Below, in pieces: positions 49,179 to 57,052 of a stretch of DNA of 59,459 bases. The notes under the pieces are model-generated. The model did no database searches and was not told the DNA's origin. It worked only from the letters and a program-made list of their open reading frames with translations. The DNA is taken from the NCBI GenBank assembly GCA_000385055.1, contig ARRL01000003.1, positions 1 through 59,459 of the forward strand. Direction: 5' to 3'. Numbering within the stretch: position 1 is the stretch's first letter; each line of letters begins with the position of its first letter. The DNA is from a gamma proteobacterium SCGC AAA168-P09 (lineage in GTDB: Bacteria > Pseudomonadota > Gammaproteobacteria > Magnimaribacterales > D2472). The translations under genes were made by a program, and so were the position numbers.

Positions 49179-50264
49179 TTATTCAGATTCTAGTTGAGAT
49201 AGCATAGCTAGTTGATTTTCAGCCAATAAGGCATCGCATATAGTTTTTATGTCACCATCCATAATTTGATCTAAATTATGCTGAGTTAATTTAATTCTAT
49301 GGTCTGTCATTCTTCCTTGCGGAAAATTATAGGTTCTAATTTTCTCACTTCTGTCCCCTGTTCCAACTAAAATTTTTCTTTCACTTGCAATACTTTCTTG
49401 CTGACTTTCAATTTCTTGTTGTTTTAATTTTGAAGCAAGCAGCGATAAAGCCTTTTCTTTATTTTTATGTTGAGATCTTCCATCCTGACATTCAACAACA
49501 AGCCCAGATGGTATATGAGTTAGCCTTACTGCTGAATCAGTTTTATTGACATGCTGGCCACCTGCGCCAGATGCTCTAAAGGTATCCACCCTTAAATCGT
49601 TTTTATCAATTGCAATATCTTGAACCTCTTCAACCTCAGGTAATATTGCTACGGTGCAGGTTGAGGTATGAATCCTGCCCTGAGATTCAGTTTCTGGCAC
49701 TCTTTGTACCCTATGAACACCAGATTCAAACTTTAAGACTTTAAAGACACTCTTGCCATTTAATTGAGCTACAACCTCTCTGATACCACCTTGCTCTGCT
49801 TGTTTTATATCAATAACGTAAGCACTCCATCCCTCTCTTTCAGCAAGTCTTGAGTACATTCTAAAAAGATCGCCTGCGAAAATACCAGCCTCATCTCCGC
49901 CCGCACCTGCTCTTATTTCTAGAAATGCTGAACCATCATCTGCCGAATCCTTAGGCAATAACATTAATTTTAATTCTTGTTCTAATTTATCTGGCTTACC
50001 AGACGATTCTTTCAATTCATCTTCAGCTAATCCTTTTAAATCCTCATCACCAGATTCAAGAATTTCATTAGCATCACTTATAGCTTCCAATACTGAATTG
50101 TATTCTTGGTATTTTTCAACGATTGGTTTTAAATCTGCAAACTCTTTATTCAATAAAGTATAGTTTTCCATATCTTTAATTGTTTCAGAATCAATCAGCA
50201 ATCCTTCTATCTCAACAAGTCTTTCTTTGAGCTTTTTTAGCTTAGCCAACATTGAATCATGCAT
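49179..50264 (-). CDS. prfA: Peptide chain release factor 1
   Basis: Terminates translation at UAA and UAG. The GGQ loop SGAGGQHVNK near residue 240, the RF1 signature region ETESQGRIHTSTCTVAILPE just before it, and the recognition segment are present. ATG 50264 is chosen (361 residues, E. coli 360); it overlaps the hemA stop as ATGCATGA, with AAGAGG upstream. A longer reading from 50294 would run far into hemA. The hemA-prfA-prmC order is the classic one. Confidence 0.97.
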   Translation of the reverse strand: MHDSMLAKLKKLKERLVEIEGLLIDSETIKDMENYTLLNKEFADLKPIVEKYQEYNSVLEAISDANEILESGDEDLKGLAEDELKESSGKPDKLEQELKLMLLPKDSADDGSAFLEIRAGAGGDEAGIFAGDLFRMYSRLAEREGWSAYVIDIKQAEQGGIREVVAQLNGKSVFKVLKFESGVHRVQRVPETESQGRIHTSTCTVAILPEVEEVQDIAIDKNDLRVDTFRASGAGGQHVNKTDSAVRLTHIPSGLVVECQDGRSQHKNKEKALSLLASKLKQQEIESQQESIASERKILVGTGDRSEKIRTYNFPQGRMTDHRIKLTQHNLDQIMDGDIKTICDALLAENQLAMLSQLESE

Positions 50265-51489
50265 TTTTAATATACCTCTTAAACATGGATTCAATTATAT
50301 GCTTATCGATATCTGAAACATCGGGTGCTTCAATCATATTCTTATCTTCAGATTTTATTATTGCTATATTCATGATCATTTGTTTTAAATCTTCAGCTGA
50401 TTTAAACCTTTCAATCTCTTCTTCTGATAGCTGACTTAGAAAAAGTTCTAACTTATATTGAATAACATCTTTGAAATTCTTTTCTTTGATAGAAATTAGT
50501 GCCTTTTGAGATTCAAGCACAATAATATTTAATGCTTTTTCAGCTTCAATAGCTCTTTGACCATAATTATCTTGAGTAATTTTTTCTATATCGTCAATTG
50601 AAAAAAGATAAGCTTGTTCAATATTTTTTATTTCCTCTTCAATATTTCTTGGTACAGACAAATCAATTAAAAGCATAGGCTTATTTCTCCTAACTTTTAA
50701 AGCATTTTCTATAGAACCTTTGCCAATTAAAGGTAAGTCAGTTGTTGCAGACGCTATTACAATATCAGCTTTTTCTAACTCACTATGCAACTCATCAAGT
50801 GATAATGGAATGATCTCAAACTCATCTGTAATACTTATTTTCTTTTCGCTTCTATTAACAGCACGAATATTAGTAATGCCCTTTTTTATAAGCTCATCAA
50901 TAATAGCGTGAGCTAATGACCCTGCTCCAAGAATAAGAATATTTTGACTTTGAGGATCCTCAAAAATACTTTTAACTAAGTTTAAAGATAGTCCACTAAC
51001 GGACAATGGATTAAGTCCAATACTGGTCTTTGTTCTAACTTTTTTAACGATTTCTATAACTTTTTTTGTATAAGTTAAAAGTTTTGGTTTAGCGATATTA
51101 TTATTTTTAGCTATTCTTATAGCTTTTTTGAATTGTCCTAATATTTCTTGTTCTCCAAGCACTTGAGAATCAATTCCGGAAGCTACCTTACACATGTGTA
51201 TTAAGGCATCCTGATTAGATAGGAAATAAAAATTCTCAATTGGTATTTGTTTTATACCTAAAAAACTAATAGTGTCATCAAGAATGTCCTTTGCTAGACC
51301 AGGCTTAGCTAATATATATACTTCGGTTCTATTGCATGTAGAAATGCCAAAAAAAGAATCAATTTTATCTTTAAATTTTCTTTTTAAGAAACTATCTAAT
51401 AAAATCTGGTTAGACTCATTTATAATGAATTGCTCTCTTTCAGAAACATTAGACGTTTTATGATTTATGCCAAATAACTGTAATTCCAT
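50257..51489 (-). CDS. hemA: Glutamyl-tRNA reductase
   Basis: First step of C5-pathway tetrapyrrole synthesis, reducing Glu-tRNA to glutamate-1-semialdehyde; it also supplies haem for the cytochrome bc1 genes in this window. The start LFGINHKTSNVSEREQF, the catalytic cysteine in ISTCNRTEVY near residue 53, SGIDSQVLGEQEILGQ and the NADPH fold ILGAGSLAHAI are conserved. It has 410 residues. Its first 23 bases overlap, antisense, the start of lolB. Confidence 0.96.
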   Translation of the reverse strand: MELQLFGINHKTSNVSEREQFIINESNQILLDSFLKRKFKDKIDSFFGISTCNRTEVYILAKPGLAKDILDDTISFLGIKQIPIENFYFLSNQDALIHMCKVASGIDSQVLGEQEILGQFKKAIRIAKNNNIAKPKLLTYTKKVIEIVKKVRTKTSIGLNPLSVSGLSLNLVKSIFEDPQSQNILILGAGSLAHAIIDELIKKGITNIRAVNRSEKKISITDEFEIIPLSLDELHSELEKADIVIASATTDLPLIGKGSIENALKVRRNKPMLLIDLSVPRNIEEEIKNIEQAYLFSIDDIEKITQDNYGQRAIEAEKALNIIVLESQKALISIKEKNFKDVIQYKLELFLSQLSEEEIERFKSAEDLKQMIMNIAIIKSEDKNMIEAPDVSDIDKHIIESMFKRYIKNA

Positions 51490-51955
51490 CTTTGATAATA
51501 GGTTTTATTTAATACTTTTATGTGGTTTTTTGTATTCATGTGCCATTAATGAGGCATCTCCAGGCTCATATGATAATTACAGTGGAAAGATATTAATAAA
51601 ATCTTCCCAAAACCAAACATTCTCATATAACAGTAATATTATTATTTATAAGAATCGTTCTATTATACAGATTACAAAGCCTTTTATTGGTAATGTTATG
51701 AATATTAACATTTACAAAAATAAGCCGGCTGAAATTTATCCAAGAGAAATAAACTCTTATCTCGATAAATTTTTGGATGACTATGGAGGAAATGCTAATG
51801 AATGGCTTAATCAATGTGTTATAAATAAAAATAATCTAAATATATCTAAGGAAAATTTTTCATTTTATTGTTCTAATGAAAATGGTGAGTCAAGAATCAG
51901 AATCAACATTAATTTAAATGAAATTACAGTTATTCTTTTACAAAAAGATAAATGA
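51467..51955 (+). CDS. lolB: Outer-membrane lipoprotein receptor LolB, reduced
   Basis: LolB accepts lipoproteins from LolA and inserts them into the outer membrane. The call rests on position (divergent from hemA, ATGA overlap with ispE, the standard lolB place), a lipoprotein signal ending LCGFLYSC near residue 25, and a beta-rich body. Sequence likeness is faint and the 162 residues are short (usual about 200). The only in-frame ATG at 51467 lies inside the hemA coding start, so the two genes overlap head to head by 23 bases. Confidence 0.75.
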   Translation: MPNNCNSIFDNRFYLILLCGFLYSCAINEASPGSYDNYSGKILIKSSQNQTFSYNSNIIIYKNRSIIQITKPFIGNVMNINIYKNKPAEIYPREINSYLDKFLDDYGGNANEWLNQCVINKNNLNISKENFSFYCSNENGESRIRININLNEITVILLQKDK

Positions 51956-52767
51956 ATAAAATTTTAATAAAATCACCCGCTAAGCTTAATCTTTATTTAA
52001 AGATAATTTCTAAATTGTCAAATAACTATCATGAGCTTGATACAAGATTCCAATTAATAGATATATATGATGATTTGTCTTTCTTGAGCACTAAATCTAG
52101 AAATATTTCAGTGAAATGCTCGGACTCATCTATTAAAGAGAAGGATAATATTGTCTATAAAACTGCAATTCTCATGCAAGAACTCAATAATGGTGGCGGT
52201 ATTGATATTGACATAAAAAAAGTTATTCCATCAGGAGCTGGTCTTGGTGGAGGCAGTTCAGATGCAGCCTCAACAATCATAATGCTAAATAGATTATGGG
52301 AGATGAATTTAAGCTCAGAACAGATGCTTGATATTGGAAGAAGGGTTGGAGCTGATGTTCCATTTTTTCTAAATGGTAAAAATGCTCATGCTTTTGGAGT
52401 TGGAGATACAATTAAAGAAGTAGACTCTGATATATCAAATTATATTGTGATAGATCCATTAATTTTTAACTCTACAAAAGCTATGTTTGCAGAATATTCT
52501 ATTAACAATTCTTATGATAGTAACAGCAATATATATCAACAAAATTCATTTTGGAATATTTTTCTTGATGCTAATAAACAAGTTAAAAATTTTTACAAAG
52601 AAAATATAAAAAAATATGAAATCTGCTTGTCTGGTAGTGGCTCAGCAATGTTTATAAAATATAATTGTGATACAGAAAAAGAAAAAATATTAAAAATAAT
52701 TCCTACTAATTGGAGATTCTTTGAAGCTAAACCATTACAATATTCGCCATTATTGGAGTTTGTGTGA
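51952..52767 (+). CDS. ispE: 4-diphosphocytidyl-2-C-methylerythritol kinase IspE
   Basis: GHMP-fold kinase of the non-mevalonate isoprenoid pathway. KSPAKLNLYLKI at the N-terminus, the ATP loop PSGAGLGGGSSDAAS near residue 90, RVGADVPFFL and the C-terminal LSGSGSAMF are typical. It has 271 residues (usual about 285). It overlaps lolB by 4 bases. tRNA-Gln starts 3 bases after its stop, so the tRNA is probably part of the same transcript. Confidence 0.96.
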   Translation: MNKILIKSPAKLNLYLKIISKLSNNYHELDTRFQLIDIYDDLSFLSTKSRNISVKCSDSSIKEKDNIVYKTAILMQELNNGGGIDIDIKKVIPSGAGLGGGSSDAASTIIMLNRLWEMNLSSEQMLDIGRRVGADVPFFLNGKNAHAFGVGDTIKEVDSDISNYIVIDPLIFNSTKAMFAEYSINNSYDSNSNIYQQNSFWNIFLDANKQVKNFYKENIKKYEICLSGSGSAMFIKYNCDTEKEKILKIIPTNWRFFEAKPLQYSPLLEFV

Positions 52768-52770
52768 TAT

Positions 52771-52845
52771 TGGGGTGTAGCCAAGCGGTAAGGCAACGGG
52801 TTTTGATCCCGTCATGCGTAGGTTCGAATCCTACCACCCCAGCCA
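52771..52845 (+). tRNA. tRNA-Gln (anticodon TTG)
   Basis: Complete cloverleaf: acceptor TGGGGTG pairs with CACCCCA, D arm GCC/GGC, anticodon stem ACGGG/CCCGT around loop TTTTGAT (anticodon TTG), T arm GTAGG/CCTAC with TTCGAAT loop, encoded CCA. It lies between ispE and prs as in Pseudomonas. Confidence 0.97.
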
Positions 52846-52864
52846 TTCTTGAGAGGAGAAGTAA

Positions 52865-53818
52865 ATGACAAAACAAGTTCTAGACCTATTCACCGGAACG
52901 GCAAATCCAGAATTAGCCAGTGAAGTGGCTAAAATATTGGGTATAAATATATCTAAAGCTGACGTTGGTTACTTTTCTGATGGCGAAATAAAAGTTCAGA
53001 TTGAATCTAATGTTAGAGGTCATGATACATTTATTTTGCAATCTACATGCGCTCCATCAAACAAAAATTTAATGGAACTAATGCTTCTAGCTGACGCACT
53101 TAAAAGATCTTCTGCATCTAGAATAACTGCAATAGTTCCTTATTATGGTTATGCAAGACAGGATAGAAGAGTTAGATCTGCTAGAGTTCCAATAAGTGCA
53201 AAAGTAGTCGCTGATATGTTTTATTCAGTTGGAATTGATAGAGTTCTTACTGTAGACCTTCATTCAGAAACAATACAAGGTTTTTTTGATATGCCTGCAG
53301 ATAACGTGTATGCAACAAAACTAATGGTTGATGATATTAAAAAAAATAATCCAGATAATAATATTGTTGTTGTCTCACCTGATGTTGGTGGTGTTGTTCG
53401 CTCGAGAGCTTTAGCCAAACAATTAAATGAGGCTGATTTAGCAATTATTGATAAAAGAAGAGCTGCTGCAAATCAATCAGAGGTCATGAATATTATTGGT
53501 GATATAGAAGGTAAGGTCTGTATTGTTCCAGATGATATTATTGATACCGCTGGAACTCTTTGTAATGCTGCAAAAGCTTTAAAAGATCATGGTGCTGCTG
53601 GTGTTAAAGCCTACATAACACACCCTGTTCTATCTGGCCCTGCTATTGAAAGAATAAATAACTCTGAAATAGATGAACTTGTTGTAACAAATTCAATACC
53701 ATTGTCACATGAAGGCAAAAAATGCAGTAAAATACGCGTCATTTCTTTAGGTGCAACAATTGCTGAATGTATCAAAAGACTAAGTAATGAAGAGTCTCTA
53801 AGTGAGATGTTTATATAA
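52865..53818 (+). CDS. prs: Ribose-phosphate pyrophosphokinase
   Basis: Makes PRPP from ribose 5-phosphate and ATP for nucleotide, His and Trp synthesis. [30 protein letters not shown] (ATP and flexible loop), [16 protein letters not shown] and the PRPP loop [12 protein letters not shown] are canonical. It has 317 residues, class I size. A strong ribosome site (GAGGAGAAG) precedes the ATG, which starts 19 bases after tRNA-Gln. rplY follows after 9 bases. Confidence 0.97.
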   Translation: MTKQVLDLFTGTANPELASEVAKILGINISKADVGYFSDGEIKVQIESNVRGHDTFILQSTCAPSNKNLMELMLLADALKRSSASRITAIVPYYGYARQDRRVRSARVPISAKVVADMFYSVGIDRVLTVDLHSETIQGFFDMPADNVYATKLMVDDIKKNNPDNNIVVVSPDVGGVVRSRALAKQLNEADLAIIDKRRAAANQSEVMNIIGDIEGKVCIVPDDIIDTAGTLCNAAKALKDHGAAGVKAYITHPVLSGPAIERINNSEIDELVVTNSIPLSHEGKKCSKIRVISLGATIAECIKRLSNEESLSEMFI

Positions 53819-53827
53819 GAGGATATT

Positions 53828-54535
53828 ATGAGTGATCAAATAGTGTTAAATGCTGAAACAAGAGAAAGAACTGGTTCTAATAAAGCTAGAGTTATTAGGA
53901 AAGTTGATGGAATGGTTCCAGCTATAGTATATGGAGATAAAAAAGAGTCTTTAAATCTTAAATTACATCTTAATGAACTTACCAAGGCCTCTCAAAATGA
54001 GCTTTTTTACACGCAGGTTTTACTAATCAAAAACGGCGATGTTGAAGAAAAAGTTGTCCTCAAAGAATTACAAAGAGACCCTGCTAAAGGAAAATTTCTG
54101 CATGCTGATTTTCTGAGAGTCTCAGGAAAAACTAAGCTTAAGGTTATTATCCCAATGAACTTTATTAATGAAGAAGAATGCGTTGGAGTGAAGAATGACG
54201 GCGGTCTTATAACAAAAGCTATAAGAGAAGTCGAAATTATGTGCTTGGCAGGAAATATACCAGAATCAATAGACATTGATGTAACAAACCTTGAGCTAGG
54301 AGCATCAATAAGGCTAACAGAAATATCGCTTCCAGAAGGATCGGAGATTTCAGGATTAACTGAAGAAACTGATCAAATGGTAGTCTCTGTTAATGCTCCA
54401 AAAGCAGTTGAGGAAGAAGAGCCAATTCTTGAAGAAGGCATGGAGAGTGAAGAAGGTACTGCTGAAGAAGGTGAAAGCTCTGATGAGGAAGCTAATTCAG
54501 AAGAAGCTGAAAGCAAAGGGTCTGAAGAGAGCTAG
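53828..54535 (+). CDS. rplY: 50S ribosomal protein L25 (CTC form)
   Basis: 5S-rRNA-binding large-subunit protein with a C-terminal TL5/CTC domain. The N-terminal TRERTGSNKARVIRK, MVPAIVYG and LQRDPAKGKFLHADFLRV blocks identify it. The second domain runs to about residue 185. The last 40 or so residues are a very acidic, Glu/Ser-rich, low-complexity tail. It has 235 residues. It precedes pth, the usual prs-rplY-pth-ychF order. Confidence 0.95.
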   Translation: MSDQIVLNAETRERTGSNKARVIRKVDGMVPAIVYGDKKESLNLKLHLNELTKASQNELFYTQVLLIKNGDVEEKVVLKELQRDPAKGKFLHADFLRVSGKTKLKVIIPMNFINEEECVGVKNDGGLITKAIREVEIMCLAGNIPESIDIDVTNLELGASIRLTEISLPEGSEISGLTEETDQMVVSVNAPKAVEEEEPILEEGMESEEGTAEEGESSDEEANSEEAESKGSEES

Positions 54536-54540
54536 AAACA

Positions 54541-55107
54541 GTGCATAAGCTTTGTTTTATTGGTCTTGGCAATCCAGGATCTAAATATGACAATACTCGA
54601 CACAATATTGGTAAAGATTGGTTAATCAAAATAAGTGAAACTTACTGCGATAAGTTTATTAAAAAAACTAAGCTCGAAGCTGAAATAACTCACTCTAGAT
54701 CAGATGAAATTCTTTGGGTGATTCCAGATAATTTTGTAAATAATAGCGGTAAAACAATTTCAAAAATAATCAAAAACATAAATCTGCCAAAAAATAAAAT
54801 GATTATTCTTCATGACGATCTAGATCTTAATCCAGGAGAAGTGAGGTTAAAAGAAGGTGGAGGTCATGGTGGTCATAATGGATTAAGAGATATTTTTGAA
54901 AAAACAGGCTCTAATGATTATATTAGAATCAGAATAGGTATTGGCCATCCTGGCAACAAAGATCTTGTATCTAATTGGGTATTAAATAAATTTAATCCTA
55001 CTGATAAAAAATACTTGAAAAAGGCGTTTGATTTGTTTGCATCAAACTTTAACCTAATATGTGATCAAAAATTTTCACAAGCTCAAAAAGCTCTTCATAC
55101 AAAGTAA
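54541..55107 (+). CDS. pth: Peptidyl-tRNA hydrolase
   Basis: Frees tRNA from prematurely released peptidyl-tRNA. FIGLGNPGSKYDNTRHNIG carries the catalytic histidine near residue 20; HDDLDLNPGEVRLKEGGGHG and HNGLRDI follow with the catalytic Asp. It has 188 residues. The start is GTG 54541, supported by the fixed distance to GLGNPG. The stop is 1 base from the ychF start. Confidence 0.96.
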   Translation: MHKLCFIGLGNPGSKYDNTRHNIGKDWLIKISETYCDKFIKKTKLEAEITHSRSDEILWVIPDNFVNNSGKTISKIIKNINLPKNKMIILHDDLDLNPGEVRLKEGGGHGGHNGLRDIFEKTGSNDYIRIRIGIGHPGNKDLVSNWVLNKFNPTDKKYLKKAFDLFASNFNLICDQKFSQAQKALHTK

Positions 55108-55108
55108 T

Positions 55109-56197
55109 ATGGGATTTAAATGTGGAATAGTTGGTCTTCCCAATGTAGGTAAATCCACTCTATTTAATGCATTAACAAAATCTTCTATACCTGCTGAAAA
55201 TTTTCCTTTTTGTACTATAGAACCAAATGTTGGAAAAGTACCTCTGCCTGATCCTAGATTAAAACAATTAAACGATATTGTTAATTCAAAAAAAATAATA
55301 CCTGCCAGTTTGGACCTTGTAGATATTGCAGGTCTTGTTAAAGGGGCATCTCAGGGCGAAGGTCTTGGTAATGCTTTCTTATCAAATATTAGGGAAATGA
55401 ATGCGCTTGCTCATGTTGTTAGATGTTTTGATGATGAAAATATAACTCATGTAGATGGCTCAATCGATCCTGTTAGAGATGCTGAGATCATTAATCTTGA
55501 GCTAATCATGTCTGATTTAGAAACGGTATCTAAGAGACTTCATAAATGTGAAAAGCTAGTTAAAACCAATGATAAGAAAAATAAAATTGAACATGAAATA
55601 CTTTTAAGAATTAAGAATGATTTAGATCAGGGCAGATTAATAAATCTAGATTCTTTTAATGATGAAGAAAAAATAATAATTAAAAGTTTTCAGCTATTAA
55701 GCTCTAAACCTACATTTTATATCGCAAATATTTCAGATGATGGCTCATCTACAAATGCATTAAGTAATTTAGAAGCTTTTGCCTCTCAGACTGGTAATAC
55801 AGTAATACCAACATCTATAAAAATAGAACAAGAGATAGCATTATTAGAAGACGAAGAAAGAAAAGAATATTTGGAACTAATGGGGATGGATGAACCTGTA
55901 TTAAATAAAATTATTTTTAAAGGTTACGAGATCCTAGGGCTTCAAACTTATTTCACAGCTGGTCCCCAAGAAATAAGAGCTTGGACAATTAAAAATAATG
56001 CCTCAGCACCAAATGCTGCGGGTGTTATACATACAGATTTTGAACGAGGATTTATTAAAGCTGAAGTAATAAGTTTTAATGATTATATTTCTTGTGATGG
56101 TGAATTGGGCTCTAAAGAAAAAGGAAAGTTGAGATTGGAAGGCAAAGAATATATTGTAAAAGATGGTGATGTAATCCACTTTAAATTTAATGTTTAA
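55109..56197 (+). CDS. ychF: Ribosome-binding ATPase YchF (Obg family)
   Basis: OLA1-type ATPase that binds the 70S ribosome and is linked to redox stress. Walker A GLPNVGKSTLFNAL, ENFPFCTIEPNVG, DIAGLVKGASQGEGLGN and the C-terminal TGS domain (QTYFTAGPQEIRAWTI, GVIHTDFERGFIKAEVI) are highly conserved. ATG 55109 is chosen over the 55061 reading, which lies inside pth; it gives 362 residues against 363 in E. coli. Confidence 0.97.
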   Translation: MGFKCGIVGLPNVGKSTLFNALTKSSIPAENFPFCTIEPNVGKVPLPDPRLKQLNDIVNSKKIIPASLDLVDIAGLVKGASQGEGLGNAFLSNIREMNALAHVVRCFDDENITHVDGSIDPVRDAEIINLELIMSDLETVSKRLHKCEKLVKTNDKKNKIEHEILLRIKNDLDQGRLINLDSFNDEEKIIIKSFQLLSSKPTFYIANISDDGSSTNALSNLEAFASQTGNTVIPTSIKIEQEIALLEDEERKEYLELMGMDEPVLNKIIFKGYEILGLQTYFTAGPQEIRAWTIKNNASAPNAAGVIHTDFERGFIKAEVISFNDYISCDGELGSKEKGKLRLEGKEYIVKDGDVIHFKFNV

Positions 56198-56215
56198 AGT
56201 AAATTCAAAAAAATA

Positions 56216-56243
56216 TTGACTCTTAAAATATAGGACTTATCAT
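56216..56243 (+). promoter_or_regulatory. Promoter of tRNA-Met
   Basis: -35 TTGACT (56216-56221), 16-base spacer, -10 TATCAT (56238-56243), ending 9 bases before the tRNA 5' end. Confidence 0.6.
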
Positions 56244-56252
56244 TCAACGATT

Positions 56253-56329
56253 GGCTATGTAGCTCAGATGGTTAGAGCACAGCACTCATAACGCTGGGGT
56301 CGGTGGTTCAATTCCACCCATAGCCACCA
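56253..56329 (+). tRNA. tRNA-Met (anticodon CAT, elongator type)
   Basis: Acceptor GGCTATG/CATAGCC, D arm GCTC/GAGC, anticodon loop CTCATAA, T arm GGTGG/CCACC, encoded CCA; 77 nt. Overall likeness is to E. coli elongator tRNA-Met rather than initiator. The last anticodon-stem pair (31-39) is A-C. A CAT tRNA could also be the lysidine-type Ile2, but the body resembles Met more. Its place after ychF matches Pseudomonas. Confidence 0.93.
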
Positions 56330-56366
56330 TTAATACTAAATCTAAGTAATCATAGTAAAAAGTAAA

Positions 56367-56391
56367 AATAAGAAAGGGAATCTTTCTTATT
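56367..56391 (-). terminator. Terminator of the 77-residue gene
   Basis: Perfect 10-bp stem AATAAGAAAG/CTTTCTTATT with a 5-base loop. On the minus strand it is followed by TTTACTTTTTAC, downstream of the stop at 56409. Confidence 0.7.
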
Positions 56392-56395
56392 GAAG

Positions 56396-56421
56396 CTAAG
56401 TTATATACTTAGTCTTTTTTT
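56396..56421 (+). terminator. Terminator of the ychF/tRNA-Met transcript
   Basis: CTAAGT-TATAT-ACTTAG hairpin followed by TC and seven Ts on the plus strand. It overlaps the last codons of the convergent 77-residue gene. Confidence 0.65.
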
Positions 56422-56642
56422 AGAAAGCTTAAAATAATAATCAAAGATACTAAAACTAGAAGACTATCTTCTCCAAGCATATTTAGTATATTCGAAACAT
56501 TATTATAGACATCTCCAACAAATGGAGTGTCGGGCCCAAGAATTATTCCTAAAAGCAAAGATACAATTACTAAAGGTATCAGTAATTTTGTTACTTTATT
56601 AAGAAAGGTGGTTAGGCTAGCAAGTGTAACTTTAAAGTTCAT
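56409..56642 (-). CDS. Small two-helix membrane protein (77 residues), unknown
   Basis: Function not recognised. It has two hydrophobic segments (about residues 20-36 and 58-73) separated by a polar loop containing PDTPFVGDVYNN, and ends in LKKD. From DVYNN to LKK it aligns without gaps with the 71-residue protein encoded just upstream (shared D-V-x-x-N, L, L, L, S and K positions, mostly conservative elsewhere), so the two look like paralogues. No Shine-Dalgarno sequence precedes the ATG. It would be read through the terminator at 56651-56685 or from its own promoter. A terminator follows. Confidence 0.65.
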   Translation of the reverse strand: MNFKVTLASLTTFLNKVTKLLIPLVIVSLLLGIILGPDTPFVGDVYNNVSNILNMLGEDSLLVLVSLIIILSFLKKD

Positions 56643-56650
56643 ATAATTTT

Positions 56651-56685
56651 AAAAAAAGCTAAGAAGAGCCTAGGCCCTTCTTAGC
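56651..56685 (-). terminator. Strong terminator of the 71-residue gene
   Basis: Minus-strand hairpin with 9-bp stem GCTAAGAAG/CTTCTTAGC, further pairing in GGCCTAGGCT inside, followed directly by seven Ts. It lies 15 bases after the stop of the 71-residue gene. Confidence 0.85.
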
Positions 56686-56699
56686 AAGAGGTTAAGCAA

Positions 56700-56915
56700 T
56701 TACTTAACAAGGCTCATTAGAACTGCTAGAACAAGAAGTCCAACAACGCCATTAGTAGCTAAACTTTCAACAAGTGAAGTTATGTTACCAATCACGTCTA
56801 GTCCTAGCATATCTCCGAAAGCTAAGCTTCCAACGATACCAAGTCCTAAGATTCCAATTATAACGCTAGTTAAATTACTAACTAAGTCGCCTATCATTCT
56901 CCATGCATTATCCAT
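56700..56915 (-). CDS. Small two-helix membrane protein (71 residues), unknown
   Basis: Function not recognised. From ATG 56915 it has two glycine/alanine-rich hydrophobic segments (about residues 16-31 and 52-69), a central loop GDMLGLDVIGN and one C-terminal lysine; the N-terminus MDNAWRMIGDL is not a classical signal peptide. This start is chosen over 56951 because a six-G run (AGGGGGG, 56926-56921) is 6 bases upstream, striking in such AT-rich DNA. A strong terminator follows, so it is probably a well-expressed single gene. It is paralogous to the next small gene. A pore-forming, bacteriocin-like or membrane-stress peptide is possible but unproven. Confidence 0.72.
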   Translation of the reverse strand: MDNAWRMIGDLVSNLTSVIIGILGLGIVGSLAFGDMLGLDVIGNITSLVESLATNGVVGLLVLAVLMSLVK

Positions 56916-56996
56916 AATGTTCCCCCCTATTAGGTTTTTTATGTTTTGCAATAACTATGAGACCATAAAAAACTAATTGGAGCAAATTTTGTGAAT

Positions 56997-57032
56997 AAAA
57001 AAAACCTAAAAATTTGACTTTTCAGGTTTTTT
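56997..57032 (-). terminator. Terminator of pnp
   Basis: Inverted repeat AAAAAACCT...AGGTTTTTT, about 20 bases after the pnp stop on the minus strand, with the T run forming the downstream arm and extending to eight Ts. Confidence 0.75.
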
Positions 57033-57052
57033 AAAATATGAATATATTTTAC

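Noticed and set aside
56651..56699. Palindromic stretch near GCCTAGGC as a restriction or attachment site
   Set aside because: It is the interior of a complete terminator hairpin with a T run; no integrase or element boundary is nearby.
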